NCBI RefSeq assembly: GCF_016862795.1
Contig: NZ_BONQ01000035.1
Coordinates: 1 to 64,000, forward strand
Reading direction: 5' to 3'
Length of the DNA stretch: 64,000 nt
Source: Dactylosporangium siamense
GTDB taxonomy: Bacteria; Actinomycetota; Actinomycetes; Mycobacteriales; Micromonosporaceae
Part shown: piece after piece, positions 37,597 through 49,032 of the stretch
How the letters are laid out: every line of letters starts with the position of its first letter
How positions within the stretch are numbered: position 1 is the first letter of the stretch
Translations under genes and position numbers: made by a program
Notes under the pieces: generated by a model
Databases searched by the model: none
Seen by the model: the letters and a program-made list of their open reading frames with translations, nothing else
Told to the model about the DNA's origin: nothing

Positions 37597-38628
37597 TTAA
37601 CCCTGATCCACGAGGACGACCCGGTCCGCGAGTGCGGCGCGGATCGACGCCATGACCGACTCGACGGTGCCGCCGGCACTGAACCCGGCCGCGAAGCGGT
37701 GCCCGCCGCCGCCGAGGCCGACCGCGACGCGGCTGACGTCGACGGCGCCCTTGCTGCGCATCGAGACGGACCACTCGCCCGGCCCGACGGGCTTCACCAC
37801 GCACGCGAGGTCGGCCTCCGCGACGCAACGCACCGAGTCGATCAGTGCCTCGACCGCCCCCGCCGGCTGGCCGAACTCGGCGAGGTCCTCCAGCGTCACA
37901 TATGTCCACGCGAGGCCGAGCCCGCCCGCGGGCTCGAGCACCGTGCGGGCCAGCGCGGCGCCGAAGAGCCGGACCGCGCCGTAGGGCCGGGTGTCGAACA
38001 GGCGGCGGGAGATGTCACCGACCGGGATGCCGGTGGCGATGAGCCGGGCCGCGAGCTCGTGCACGGCCGGGGTGGTCGAGCCGTGCTTGAACGAGCCGGT
38101 GTCGGTCGCGAGGGCCACGTAGAGACACTCGGCGATCTCGGGGTCCAGCGCGACGCCGAGCCGGCTGAGCAGGCCCTCGGCCACGACCGACGTCGCGGCG
38201 GCGGTCGGGTCGATGAGGTTGATCGCGCCGAAGCCGGCGTTGGACGCGTGGTGGTCCAGCACGATGCCGACCGGGGTGGAGGTCAGCGTCGCGGCGAGCG
38301 CACCGAGCCGCTCGATGCTGGCCGCGTCGAACACCAGCATCGCGTCGGGCAGGCTCACCGCGCTCTCGGGCACCAGCATCGACGCGCCCGGCAGCCGGTC
38401 GAAGGGCGCCGGGACGACCATCGGGCCGGGGAAGGTCGCCTCGATCACGAACGACGGGGCGAAGCGGCGCAGACCGAGCGCGAAGCCGAGCATGCTGCCC
38501 AGGGCGTCACCGTCGGGGTTGACGTGACACGCGAGGAGCACGCGGGCGCCCGGGGGCAGGCCGCGCAGCGCTGACACCGCTGCGTCCCACTCCCCGGGCG
38601 TCGGTCGCACGGCCTGCCCGAGGGTCAC
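37597..38628 (-). CDS. DHH-family phosphoesterase, NrnA-like oligoribonuclease/pAp phosphatase
   Basis: 343 residues, DHH and DHHA1 domains. Metal-binding motifs: CHVNPDGDALGS, LVFDAAS, VLDHHASN, and the C-terminal GGGGHRFAAG. Family members degrade short oligonucleotides and 3'-phosphoadenosine 5'-phosphate. GTG 38628 overlaps the rbfA stop as GTGA, the rbfA-nrnA pairing seen in many Gram-positives. Confidence 0.9.
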   Translation of the reverse strand: MTLGQAVRPTPGEWDAAVSALRGLPPGARVLLACHVNPDGDALGSMLGFALGLRRFAPSFVIEATFPGPMVVPAPFDRLPGASMLVPESAVSLPDAMLVFDAASIERLGALAATLTSTPVGIVLDHHASNAGFGAINLIDPTAAATSVVAEGLLSRLGVALDPEIAECLYVALATDTGSFKHGSTTPAVHELAARLIATGIPVGDISRRLFDTRPYGAVRLFGAALARTVLEPAGGLGLAWTYVTLEDLAEFGQPAGAVEALIDSVRCVAEADLACVVKPVGPGEWSVSMRSKGAVDVSRVAVGLGGGGHRFAAGFSAGGTVESVMASIRAALADRVVLVDQG

Positions 38629-39122
38629 CGCCGGTCCTGGCCGACGACGACCTCGTCGTCGGCGCCTTCGGCCCCCGCCAGGTCGTCGCTTCCGGTCTCC
38701 AGCTCGTCCTCGAGCTTGTAGGGCTGGGCGTCGCCCGCGTAGTGCGCGCCCGCGGCCCGGCGCTGGACCTCAGCGTCGGCGCTGCGCGCGGTCGCCAGCA
38801 GGTCGTCGATGTGCTTCACGTGCTCGGTCACGTCGTCGTGCACGAACGCGAGACTCGGCGAGTGGCGCAGCCCGAGGGCCTTGCCGACGGTGGACCGCAG
38901 GAGCCCCTTGGCGCTCTCCAGCGCCGCTGCCGTGCCCGACTGTGCCGTCGCGTCACCGAGGACCGTGTAGAACACGGTCGCCTCACGCAGATCGGCGGTG
39001 ATCCGCGCGTCGGTGATCGTGATCATGCCCAGCCGAGGGTCCTTGACCTGTGTCCGCACCACCGAAGCGACCAGCTCTTTCACGCGCTCCGCGTGCCGGC
39101 GCACCTTTGCCGGATCCGTCAT
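38625..39122 (-). CDS. rbfA: Ribosome-binding factor A
   Basis: 30S maturation factor with a KH-like fold. (M)TDPAKVRRHAERVKELVASV and KDPRLGMITITDARITADLREATVFYTVLGD (family core, shown in parts) identify it; the last 40 residues are an acidic tail. ATG 39122 has GGAGG eight bases upstream, so it is preferred to 39143. Confidence 0.93.
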   Translation of the reverse strand: MTDPAKVRRHAERVKELVASVVRTQVKDPRLGMITITDARITADLREATVFYTVLGDATAQSGTAAALESAKGLLRSTVGKALGLRHSPSLAFVHDDVTEHVKHIDDLLATARSADAEVQRRAAGAHYAGDAQPYKLEDELETGSDDLAGAEGADDEVVVGQDRR

Positions 39123-39209
39123 CTCGAACACCTCCGCAGCCAAAACGATCTGACCAACGCTCTGACATTACCCGCGGCACGACCCGGAGGCCGCGCACGG
39201 AACTCAGGA

Positions 39210-39506
39210 TTACTCGTCATCGTCACCGTGCAGCCGGCGGCGCACGGAGAGCAACTCGATCTCGGGTCGGCCGGCGACCGCCCGCTCGATGGTGTCCAGG
39301 ACCTCACGCACGTGCGCGGCCTCGGAGGCGACCACCGCGACGCCGATCTCGGCGCGTCCGTGCAGGTCGAGGGCGCCGACCTCGGCGACGGACACCTCGA
39401 ACTTGCGCAGATACGCCACGAGCGGCCGCACGTAGGCGCGCTTGGCCTTCAGCGAGCGGGAGTCACCGGGAAGGAGCATGTCGAAGACCGCGGTTCCGGT
39501 ATACAC
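39210..39506 (-). CDS. DUF503 (YlxP-like) protein
   Basis: 98-residue protein of the DUF503 family found between infB and rbfA in Gram-positives; role in ribosome maturation suspected only from context. SRSLKAKRAYVRPLVAYLRKF and LDLHGRAEIGVAVVASE are typical. GTG 39506 lies eight bases after TAGGAT (39515-39520). Confidence 0.85.
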   Translation of the reverse strand: MYTGTAVFDMLLPGDSRSLKAKRAYVRPLVAYLRKFEVSVAEVGALDLHGRAEIGVAVVASEAAHVREVLDTIERAVAGRPEIELLSVRRRLHGDDDE

Positions 39507-39514
39507 GGCCCAAG

Positions 39515-39520
39515 ATCCTA
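39515..39520 (-). promoter_or_regulatory. -10 box TAGGAT of the DUF503 gene
   Basis: Eight-base spacer to GTG 39506. Confidence 0.4.
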
Positions 39521-39526
39521 ACGAGT

Positions 39527-39907
39527 CTAGGTCGCCCTGGCCAGCAATAATGGGGCTGGGGTCACGGGCAGGGGCGCGGCGTCCTCCACGATCGGGCGGG
39601 GGGTGCGCCGCGGCAGCCCGGCGCCGGCGCTGCCGCCACGGCCCGGGTAGACATAGAGCGTGCGCGGGTCGACCGCGTCGAGGGCGGCCACCACCGCCGG
39701 CAGCTGCCGGAACCGGTCCCAGGCGCCGGTCTCGTGCTCGGCGAAGCCGAGCTCCAGCACCACCCCGAACGGCTCGGCCTGCCAGATGAAGTCGTGGGCG
39801 CCGTGGGTGACGGCGGCCTCGAGCAACGAGCTGGACCAGGAGTCACGCCACTGCCGCGCCGGGGTCTCCCCGTCGCGCACCTCGATGGACCACCAGGTGA
39901 GGTTCAT
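39527..39907 (-). CDS. Conserved-looking hypothetical protein
   Basis: 126 residues, soluble, with a Trp-rich first half (LTWWSIEVRD, ARQWRDSWSSSLLEAAV, HDFIWQAEPFGVVLELGF) and a Pro-rich tail. No family recognised. It sits between infB and DUF503, where related genomes carry a similar gene; expression signals are weak, so the start ATG 39907 is a best guess. Confidence 0.6.
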   Translation of the reverse strand: MNLTWWSIEVRDGETPARQWRDSWSSSLLEAAVTHGAHDFIWQAEPFGVVLELGFAEHETGAWDRFRQLPAVVAALDAVDPRTLYVYPGRGGSAGAGLPRRTPRPIVEDAAPLPVTPAPLLLARAT

Positions 39908-39947
39908 GACGGATTCGACGGTACGCCCGAATCCAACATCAAAGAAA

Positions 39948-39974
39948 GGGCCGCCACGGATTCCGTGGCGGCCC
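39948..39974 (-). terminator. Intrinsic terminator of infB
   Basis: gggccgccacgga (39948-39960) pairs perfectly with 39962-39974, and on the minus strand is followed by CTTTCTTT. A canonical end for the rimP-nusA-ylxR-infB operon. Confidence 0.88.
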
Positions 39975-39994
39975 CTCTCAGCTCTGCGGCATCA

Positions 39995-43069
<3,075 letters not shown>

Positions 43070-43229
43070 TGAACTCCTCACCTCGAGGCCGGGCGGCATA
43101 GGTCCGCGCCGACCTCACTCGTGCACTTGAAGCCTGGTCATCTCAGGGACTTCATCGTGTGCTCATGTCCGTCGTCCTACCTTGCGTGTCCGGGTGGGGC
43201 GATCACGCGCCCACCATCGGCGGTTCCGA

Positions 43230-43529
43230 TCACTGCGATTGCTCCAATGCCGCCGCCTGGGCGACGGCTTCGGCCAGCGGACCGGTGTCCAGGACTCCGG
43301 CGAGGCGTAAGGCCCGCCCGAAGGCGCGCCGACGCTCCGCTAGCGCCAGGCAAGCCGGATCGGGATGCAGGTGCGCTCCCCGGCCCGGCCGTCTGCGGGC
43401 CGGATCAGGAACGGCCAGGAACGTGTCATGGCCGGACTCAATCGCGACAAACCGCAGTAATTCGGAGGATGACGCACGCTTCCGGCAACCAACACAGGTG
43501 CGGACCGGGGGCGTGCGACGTACCGACAA
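43230..43529 (-). CDS. ylxR: YlxR (DUF448) RNA-binding protein
   Basis: About 99 residues with the DUF448 motif PVRTCVGCRKRASSSELLRF and the GRGAHLHPDPACLALAERR helix region. In the nusA-infB operon of Gram-positives. The start is uncertain: no ATG or GTG stands close before the domain. TTG 43529 is the nearest candidate; ATG 43628 would overlap nusA by 94 bases. Confidence 0.8.
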   Translation of the reverse strand: MSVRRTPPVRTCVGCRKRASSSELLRFVAIESGHDTFLAVPDPARRRPGRGAHLHPDPACLALAERRRAFGRALRLAGVLDTGPLAEAVAQAAALEQSQ

Positions 43530-43534
43530 GAAGT

Positions 43535-44569
43535 CTACCCTGCGCTTTCGGCTTGTGCCGCGCCCGGGCCCGTGACGTGATCGACGCCGGCCTCCGGAGC
43601 GTTGTCGGGGCGGATGTCGATACGCCACCCGGTGAGCCGCGCGGCGAGCCGTGCGTTCTGGCCCTCACGCCCGATGGCCAGGGAAAGCTGGAAGTCCGGG
43701 ACGGTCACCCGGGCGGCCCGGTTGCCCGCGTCGACGACCTCGACGTTGAGCGCCTTCGCCGGAGAAAGTGCGTTTCCGACGAACTGGGCCGGGTCCTCCG
43801 ACCAGTCGATGATGTCGATCTTCTCACCGTGCAGCTCGCTCATGACGGCCCGGACCCGCTGCCCCATCGGGCCGATGCAGGCACCCTTTGCGTTCACCCC
43901 GGAGACCGTCGTGCGCACCGCGATCTTGGTGCGGTGGCCGGCCTCGCGCGCGATCGCGGCGATCTCGACGGTCCCGTCGGCGATCTCCGGCACCTCGAGG
44001 GCGAACAGCCGCTTCACCAGGTTCGGGTGGGACCGCGACAGCGTCACCTGCGGCCCGCGGAAGCCCTTCACCACGTGCACCACGATGCACTTGATGCGCT
44101 GGCCGTGCTCGTAGCGCTCGCCGGGGACCTGCTCGGCGGCGGGCAGCAGGCCTTCGATCTTGCCGAGGTCGATCGAGACGATGCCCTTCTCGGTCCTCGC
44201 GTCGTGCGCCTGGATGACGCCGGTGACCAGGTCGCCGTCGCGCCCGACGTATTCGCCGAAGTGCGCCTCGTCGGTCGCCTCGCGCAGCCGCTGCAGGATG
44301 ACCTGCTTGGCGGTCATCGCCGCGATCCGGCCGAAGTCGTGCGGGGTGTCCTCGTACTCACGCACGATCGTGCCGTCGTCGTCGAGGTCCTGCGCGAGCA
44401 CGGAGGCCGCACCGGTCTTGCGGTCGATCTCGACCCGGGCGTGCGAGTTGGCCCCCTCGGTGTGCCGGTAGGCGGTCAGCAACGCGGTCTCGATCGCCGC
44501 GAGGATGGTCTCGAACGGGATCTCCCGCTCACGCTCCAGCGCGCGGAGCGCCGCCAGGTCGATGTTCAC
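43535..44569 (-). CDS. nusA: Transcription termination/antitermination factor NusA
   Basis: 344-residue RNA polymerase-binding factor: NusA_N domain, S1 domain ([20 protein letters not shown]) and two KH domains ([40 protein letters not shown]). GTG 44569 overlaps the rimP stop as GTGA. Standard rimP-nusA-ylxR-infB order. Confidence 0.96.
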   Translation of the reverse strand: MNIDLAALRALEREREIPFETILAAIETALLTAYRHTEGANSHARVEIDRKTGAASVLAQDLDDDGTIVREYEDTPHDFGRIAAMTAKQVILQRLREATDEAHFGEYVGRDGDLVTGVIQAHDARTEKGIVSIDLGKIEGLLPAAEQVPGERYEHGQRIKCIVVHVVKGFRGPQVTLSRSHPNLVKRLFALEVPEIADGTVEIAAIAREAGHRTKIAVRTTVSGVNAKGACIGPMGQRVRAVMSELHGEKIDIIDWSEDPAQFVGNALSPAKALNVEVVDAGNRAARVTVPDFQLSLAIGREGQNARLAARLTGWRIDIRPDNAPEAGVDHVTGPGAAQAESAG

Positions 44570-45174
44570 GCCTCGTCCTCCCCTTCCTCGTCGTCGTCAT
44601 CATCGAAGTCTTCGTCTTCGGGCAGGTCGTCGTCTTCGTCCTCGGGCAGCTCGGCGAGCCGCTTCATCTCCACCTGCACCCGGCCGGGGCCCAGGTCCTC
44701 GAACGCGACCGTCCGGGCGGTGCCCTCCACGTCCAGGGTCACCCCTGAGTCCGTCACCGCCGTCACCCGGCCCGTCACGGGCACGCCGGCGACGTCGACC
44801 AGCACCAGGCGGGTCCGGTTGCGCCGCCAGTGCCGCGGCTCGGTGAGCGGCCGGTCGACCCCACGGGAGCCGACCTCCAGCTCGTACTCCCCCGCGATGA
44901 GCTCGTCGCCGGCCGCCTCGGCCTCGTCCAGCGCGGCCGAGACCGCCCGCGACACCTCGGCGACCGCGTCCAGGTCGACGCCCTTGTCGCTGTCGACCGC
45001 GACCCGCAGCAGGTGGCGCCGCCCGACCCGGCTGACGTCGAGGTCCTCCAGGTCGTAGCCGGCCGCCACCACGACGGGCTCGACCACCTTCCGCAGTCGC
45101 TCGCGGTGCGCACCGGCGTCGCGGACCCCAGCATCCCGCGAACCGCCGGCGCGGCGATCCCGCTGCTGAGCCAT
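44566..45174 (-). CDS. rimP: Ribosome maturation factor RimP
   Basis: 30S assembly factor, 202 residues. [36 protein letters not shown] and [20 protein letters not shown] are diagnostic. An unusually long acidic tail of about 28 residues (Asp/Glu runs) closes the protein. ATG 45174 has gaggtg upstream. Heads the operon. Confidence 0.93.
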   Translation of the reverse strand: MAQQRDRRAGGSRDAGVRDAGAHRERLRKVVEPVVVAAGYDLEDLDVSRVGRRHLLRVAVDSDKGVDLDAVAEVSRAVSAALDEAEAAGDELIAGEYELEVGSRGVDRPLTEPRHWRRNRTRLVLVDVAGVPVTGRVTAVTDSGVTLDVEGTARTVAFEDLGPGRVQVEMKRLAELPEDEDDDLPEDEDFDDDDDEEGEDEA

Positions 45175-45256
45175 GATCGACACCTCTTTCTGCACCGCCC
45201 TACGGGCGCACGGCTGCACGCCGCCTGCGACCGAATGCGCGGGCGGCTCTCCGCAG

Positions 45257-45262
45257 AGCGTA
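45257..45262 (-). promoter_or_regulatory. Possible -10 box TACGCT of the rimP-nusA-infB operon
   Basis: TACGCT about 85 bases before the rimP start, leaving a GC-rich leader capable of folding. No clear -35; tentative. Confidence 0.3.
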
Positions 45263-45317
45263 ACGCGCGGTGACCTCAGGCGTTCCGGCGGCGCTCCCAC
45301 CGCACCGCGACGGTGCG

Positions 45318-45329
45318 CCCACCGGTGGG
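45318..45329. promoter_or_regulatory. 12-bp palindrome cccaccggtggg upstream of the lipoprotein gene
   Basis: Perfect palindrome about 25 bases before the TAGTGT box (45355-45360), in the divergent region between rimP and the lipoprotein gene. Operator candidate; no regulator is known. Confidence 0.35.
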
Positions 45330-45365
45330 TCGTGTGCACCGAAAAACGGCCGGATAGTGTTCACT

Positions 45366-45836
45366 GTGCGCGTGTCCTCCCGTAGAGCCGTCCTCGCCGG
45401 CGCCGCCGCGGCGTTGACGACCCTCACCGCCTGCGACATTCCGAAGCGCTCCGCGGCCACCTGGCATCCCGCGCCGGACGTGTTGCTGCCGCTGCTCACC
45501 CGCACCGTCGCGCTGCGGGACCGCTACGCCGAGATCCTCACCGCGTTCCCCGCGCTGCAGGACCGGCTCGGCCCGCTCAAGGACAACCACGCCGCGCACG
45601 TCGTCGCGCTCGCCCGGGAGGTGGGCCTCGACGAGAACGGCCCCATGCCGGCGGCGAGCGCGTCCGCCGGACCGGTCGTCCAGGACCAGGCGGCCGTGGT
45701 GAAGGAGCTCGCCGGCCTGGAGAAGGCCGGCCAGGAGGACGCGACCGGCGCCTGCCTGGCCGCCCCGTCCTACCGCGCGGCCCTGCTCGGCTCGATCGCC
45801 GCCTGCCGCGCCGCCCACGTAGAGGTGCTGACATGA
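45366..45836 (+). CDS. Ferritin-like predicted lipoprotein
   Basis: 156 residues. SSRRAVLAGAAAALTTLTA followed by Cys is a twin-arginine-type signal with lipobox. The mature protein is all-helical with His-rich helices (LKDNHAAHVVALAREVG, AACRAAHVEVL), in the manner of the ferritin-like DUF4439 protein encoded next. GTG 45366 stands five bases after TAGTGT; GTG 45372 is possible. Its stop overlaps the first of three mini-ORFs leading to the DUF4439 gene. Confidence 0.75.
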   Translation: MRVSSRRAVLAGAAAALTTLTACDIPKRSAATWHPAPDVLLPLLTRTVALRDRYAEILTAFPALQDRLGPLKDNHAAHVVALAREVGLDENGPMPAASASAGPVVQDQAAVVKELAGLEKAGQEDATGACLAAPSYRAALLGSIAACRAAHVEVLT

Positions 45837-45886
45837 CGATCCCCGCCAGCCGCCGCGGTGCCACCCACGCCGAGGTGCCGGCATGA
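45833..45886 (+). CDS. Mini-ORF of 17 codons (MTIPASRRGATHAEVPA) in an ATGA chain
   Basis: Its ATG overlaps the lipoprotein stop (ATGA 45833-45836) and its TGA overlaps the next mini-ORF (45883-45886). The end of the frame (cccacgccgaggtgccggc) is a degenerate copy of the end of the lipoprotein gene (cccacgtagaggtgctgac), so a piece carrying stop and start was duplicated. Confidence 0.45.
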   Translation: MTIPASRRGATHAEVPA

Positions 45887-46040
45887 CCGGCCAGCGCAGC
45901 GTCTCGGGCCGGTCATCGGAGGAACAGTGTTGGGTCAGGCGCCCGGAACGAAGTGAGGACGCATGACCGGCCAGCGAAGCGCCTCGGGCCGGTCATCAGC
46001 AGCCCAGTATCGGGTCAGGCGCCCGGAACGAAGTGAGGAC
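45881..46040. repeat. 80-bp tandem duplication of a start cassette
   Basis: 45881-45960 and 45961-46040 are about 89 percent identical by eye. Each copy begins gcATGACCGGCCAGCG, contains a 9-bp stem tgaccggcc/ggccggtca with 14-base loop, and ends with the ribosome site gaacgaagtgaggac that serves the following ATG. Confidence 0.9.
45883..45966 (+). CDS. Mini-ORF of 27 codons beginning MTGQRSVSGRSS
   Basis: First copy of the duplicated cassette; ATGA overlaps at both ends. The peptide begins like the mini-ORFs at 37.0-37.1 kb (MSGQRS) and ends VRRPERSEDA. Confidence 0.45.
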   Translation: MTGQRSVSGRSSEEQCWVRRPERSEDA

Positions 46041-46046
46041 GCATGA
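45963..46046 (+). CDS. Mini-ORF of 27 codons beginning MTGQRSASGRSS
   Basis: Second copy, nine or so base differences from the first, ending VRRPERSEDA and overlapping the DUF4439 start as ATGA (46043-46046). Same stem-loop at its start. Confidence 0.45.
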   Translation: MTGQRSASGRSSAAQYRVRRPERSEDA

Positions 46047-46474
46047 CCACCCCCGCGGACGAACGGCTGGTCGCCGCGTTGCAGGCCGAGCACGCCGCGA
46101 TCTACGCCTACGGTGTCGCCGGCGCCAAGCTCGACTCCGGGACCATCGGCCTGGCCCGCGCCGCCGACGCCGCCCACCGCACCCGCCGGGACGCCCTGGT
46201 GGTCCGGTTGTCCGGGGCCGGGGTGAACCCGCCGCCGGCGGCACCCGCCTACACGATGCCGTTCCCGGTCACCGACCGCGCCTCGGCCCTGAAGCTGCTC
46301 GCGCTGGTCGAGGACCGCACCGCCGCGCAGTGGCGCCTCGCGCTCGCGCCGACCGCCGGCGAGGTGCGCAAGCTCGCCCTCGACGCGCTCGTCGACTGCG
46401 CCACCCGCGGCGCCGGGCTCCGCCAGGTCGCCGGCACCACCCCGCTCACCAGCCCGTTCCCCGGGAAGGCCTAG
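46043..46474 (+). CDS. DUF4439 ferritin-like protein
   Basis: 143 residues, four-helix ferritin-like fold: ERLVAALQAEHAAIYAYGVAG at the start, AADAAHRTRRDALVVRLSGAG and the final ALDALVDCATRGAGLRQVAG. Metal binding and activity are not established for the family. ATG 46043 has gtgagga five bases upstream, inside the last repeat copy. Confidence 0.85.
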   Translation: MTTPADERLVAALQAEHAAIYAYGVAGAKLDSGTIGLARAADAAHRTRRDALVVRLSGAGVNPPPAAPAYTMPFPVTDRASALKLLALVEDRTAAQWRLALAPTAGEVRKLALDALVDCATRGAGLRQVAGTTPLTSPFPGKA

Positions 46475-46939
46475 ATGTTCGGCAGGATCCTCAAGCGGCT
46501 CGGGCACCGGCCGTGGTTCGCCGCCGCGGCCCGGCGCGTGGTGCGCCTCGACCGGTGGCTGCAGCACCGCTCGAAGGGCCGGATCGTGCCGATCAACGCG
46601 GCCGGCGTCAACACCCTGCTGCTGACCACCACCGGCCGCAGGTCCGGCCAGCCGCGCTCCCAGCCGCTGCTGTTCGTCCGCGACGGCGACGACTTCATCG
46701 TGATCGGCTCCAACTGGGGCCAGGCGCACCACCCGGCGTGGACCAGCAATCTCCTCGCCGACCCCCGCTGCGCGATCACCTGGAAAAAGCAAGAGCTACA
46801 AGCAACCGCGGCGTTGGTACGGGACGACGAACGCGCCCGGCTGCTCGACGTGCTGATCGCCAGCTGGCCCGCGTACAGCACGTACCAGGAACGGGCCGCG
46901 GGGCGAGAAATCCGGATATTTCGGCTGCGCGGGATCTGA
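46475..46939 (+). CDS. Deazaflavin (F420)-dependent nitroreductase-family protein
   Basis: 154-residue split-barrel protein of the Ddn/FDOR-B type that uses F420H2. Motifs: GVNTLLLTTTGRRSGQPRSQPL, IGSNWGQAHHPAWTSNLLADP, AWPAYSTYQERAAGREI-like end. Starts directly after the DUF4439 stop (TAG ATG), so it is the last gene of this small operon. Substrate unknown. Confidence 0.85.
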   Translation: MFGRILKRLGHRPWFAAAARRVVRLDRWLQHRSKGRIVPINAAGVNTLLLTTTGRRSGQPRSQPLLFVRDGDDFIVIGSNWGQAHHPAWTSNLLADPRCAITWKKQELQATAALVRDDERARLLDVLIASWPAYSTYQERAAGREIRIFRLRGI

Positions 46940-47054
46940 AACCTCCGGTACTCCCGAAAGCGTGCCATCGCAAGGGCGCAGGACCCCATGGACGTGTCCA
47001 CTCCGCGACGATCGTTGCATCACGCCACGAGCGTCCGAACGAGAGGAGACCGAC

Positions 47055-47102
47055 ATGCGCCGCACCGCTTGGGCCGGTCCGACGATGCAGCCGCGTCGTT
47101 AA
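47055..47102 (+). CDS. Candidate 15-residue small ORF (MRRTAWAGPTMQPRR)
   Basis: An ATG six bases after a strong GAGAGGAG opens a 15-codon frame ending in TAA, a stop that is rare in this GC-rich sequence, and a 12-bp hairpin follows 24 bases later. Ribosome site plus terminator around so short a frame suggest a real transcript. Function unknown. Confidence 0.4.
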   Translation: MRRTAWAGPTMQPRR

Positions 47103-47125
47103 CGACAACCGTCTCGTGAGCCCTG

Positions 47126-47157
47126 CCGTCCGGGAAGACCATCACCTTCCCGGACGG
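47126..47157. terminator. 12-bp hairpin, probable bidirectional terminator
   Basis: ccgtccgggaag (47126-47137) pairs perfectly with 47146-47157 across an 8-base loop, between convergent genes. Confidence 0.65.
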
Positions 47158-47197
47158 GCCAGGTCACTCACACCGCGACCCACTCACCGCGACTGAC

Positions 47198-47896
47198 TCA
47201 CACGCCGATCAGTCGACCGACCAGATATGTGGCCCCGGCCGCCGCCGCCCCGAGCAGCAGCTGCCGGATCCCCGAAGCCCACCAGCGCCGGCGGGTGTAC
47301 CGGGAGATCAGCGCCCCCGCGACGAACAGCCCCACCCCGCCCGCGGCCAGCGCCGGCCACAGGCTCGTGCCGCCCAGCAGGTAGGGCAGCAGGGGCACCA
47401 GCGCCCCGACCGAGAAGCACACGAACGACGACCCGGCCGCGACCCAGGGACTGGGCGCGTCGTCCGGGTCGACGCCGAGCTCCTCCTGCGCATGGACCCG
47501 GACCGCCTCGTCGATGTCCCGGCCCAGCGTGGAGGCGACCTGCAGGGCCAGCTCGGCCGGCAGCCCGCGCCGCTCCCAGATCCGGGCCAGTTCCTCCGCC
47601 TCCGCCTCCGGAAACTTCGTCAGCTCCCGCCGCTCCTTCGCGACCTCCGCGGCGATCTGCTCGTTCTGCGCCCGGACGCTGGTGAACTCCCCGAGCCCCA
47701 TCGAGATCGCCCCGGCGACCAGCCCGGCCGTGCCGGTGAGCACGATCGTGCGCGGCGCGATCCCGCCGCCGCCGACCCCGGCGATCAGCGCGATGTTGGT
47801 GACGAGCCCGTCCATCGCCCCGAACACCGCCGCCCGCAACCACCCACCGGACACGTCGGCATGATGATGCGCGTCCTCGGCCGCCGGATGCGTCAC
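47198..47896 (-). CDS. VIT1/CCC1-family iron/manganese transporter
   Basis: 232-residue membrane protein of the Ccc1/VIT1 family, exporting or sequestering Fe/Mn. His-rich N-terminus (EDAHHHADVSGG), first helix GAMDGLVTNIALIAGVGGGG, GAISMGLGEFTSVRAQNEQ with the metal-binding ExxR-type segment, and a Glu-rich cytoplasmic loop (RRELTKFPEAEAEELARIWE). GTG 47896 lies 28 bases after map. Divergent partner: ferritin-like genes lie nearby, hinting at metal handling in the area (inference). Confidence 0.88.
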   Translation of the reverse strand: MTHPAAEDAHHHADVSGGWLRAAVFGAMDGLVTNIALIAGVGGGGIAPRTIVLTGTAGLVAGAISMGLGEFTSVRAQNEQIAAEVAKERRELTKFPEAEAEELARIWERRGLPAELALQVASTLGRDIDEAVRVHAQEELGVDPDDAPSPWVAAGSSFVCFSVGALVPLLPYLLGGTSLWPALAAGGVGLFVAGALISRYTRRRWWASGIRQLLLGAAAAGATYLVGRLIGV

Positions 47897-47924
47897 GCGC
47901 TCACGGCCCGGATCAGAGTCCCGG

Positions 47925-48782
47925 TCACGGAAGCGTCAGGATCTCGAAGCCGTCCTCGGTCACCACGATCGTGTGCTCGAACTGGGCGGTCCACCGGCGG
48001 TCCTTGGTGACGACCGTCCAGCCGTCCTTCCAGATGTCGTAGTCGTGCGTGCCGTGCGTGATCATCGGCTCGATCGTGAACGTCATGCCGGGCTCCATGA
48101 CCGTGGTGAGCCGCGGGTTGTCGTAGTGCGGCACGTAGAGGCCGGTATGGAACACCTCGTTGATGCCGTGACCGGTGAAGTCGCGCACCACGCCGTAGTT
48201 GAAGCGTTTCGCGTAGGCCTCGATGACCCGGCCGATCGCGTTGAGCGGGCGCCCGGGCGCGACGGCGCGGATGCCGCGCATCATCGCCTCGCGGGTCCGC
48301 TCGACCAGCAGCCGGTCCTCCTCCGCGACGTTGCCGACGCAGAAGGTCTGGTTGGTGTCGCCGTGCACCCCGCCGATGAACGCGGTCACGTCGACGTTGA
48401 GGATGTCGCCGTCCTCGATCACGGTCGAGTCGGGGATGCCGTGGCAGATCACCTCGTTGAGCGACGTGCAGCACGACTTCGGGAACCCCTTGTAGCCCAG
48501 CGTCGACGGATACGCCCCGTGGTCGCAGAGGAACTCGTGCACGACCCGGTCGATCTCGTCGGTCGTCACCCCCGGCTTGGCGTGCTCACCCGCCAGCTCG
48601 GTCGCCTGCGCCGCGAGCCGGCTCGCGAGCCGCATCCGCTCGATGATCTCCGGGGTCTGCACGTCCGACCCACGGTGCTTGCTGGGCGCACGCTTCCCCA
48701 CATACTCGGGTCGCGCGATCGAGGCCGGAACCTGACGCCATGGTGTTTGCGTGCCGGGGACAAGCTGAGCGCGGACCGTCAT
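47925..48782 (-). CDS. map: Methionine aminopeptidase, type I
   Basis: Removes N-terminal Met from new proteins; dinuclear metal enzyme. 285 residues with an N-terminal extension of about 40 residues. Motifs: [29 protein letters not shown] (metal Asp residues), [16 protein letters not shown] and the final [13 protein letters not shown] 48782 lies seven bases after TAGGCT (48790-48795). Confidence 0.95.
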   Translation of the reverse strand: MTVRAQLVPGTQTPWRQVPASIARPEYVGKRAPSKHRGSDVQTPEIIERMRLASRLAAQATELAGEHAKPGVTTDEIDRVVHEFLCDHGAYPSTLGYKGFPKSCCTSLNEVICHGIPDSTVIEDGDILNVDVTAFIGGVHGDTNQTFCVGNVAEEDRLLVERTREAMMRGIRAVAPGRPLNAIGRVIEAYAKRFNYGVVRDFTGHGINEVFHTGLYVPHYDNPRLTTVMEPGMTFTIEPMITHGTHDYDIWKDGWTVVTKDRRWTAQFEHTIVVTEDGFEILTLP

Positions 48783-48789
48783 GCCGAAA

Positions 48790-48795
48790 AGCCTA
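48790..48795 (-). promoter_or_regulatory. -10 box TAGGCT of map
   Basis: Spacer of seven bases to ATG 48782; leaderless. Confidence 0.55.
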
Positions 48796-48834
48796 ACGCG
48801 CATCAACTCGCCGTGGTCTGGGTAACCCCGGTGC

Positions 48835-49032
48835 ATGATCGACGACGACCGTGTCAACAGCCGCGCCGGGGAGTTGCTGCCCGAGGAGCTGGCCGCCGGC
48901 AGCGACGACCCGAAGGCCCAGGCCGAGGCCATCCTGCGGGACTCCGACGACCGCGAGCACTACCGCGAGTCGGCCCCCGACCTGCGCATCGACCGCCGCA
49001 CCTCAGCCGAGTCCGCCACCACCGGCGAGTAG
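48835..49032 (+). CDS. Small acidic hypothetical protein
   Basis: 65 residues, strongly acidic, with [20 protein letters not shown] and [18 protein letters not shown]. Proteins with a 'DDPxxQAxAILxDSDxR' layout are widespread in actinobacteria without known role. Its last 30 bases overlap the end of the converging Uma2 gene. Confidence 0.7.
   Translation: MIDDDRVNSRAGELLPEELAAGSDDPKAQAEAILRDSDDREHYRESAPDLRIDRRTSAESATTGE

Noticed and set aside
45257-45365. Riboswitch upstream of rimP or the lipoprotein gene
   Set aside because: The leader is GC-rich and can fold, but no conserved riboswitch core was recognised.
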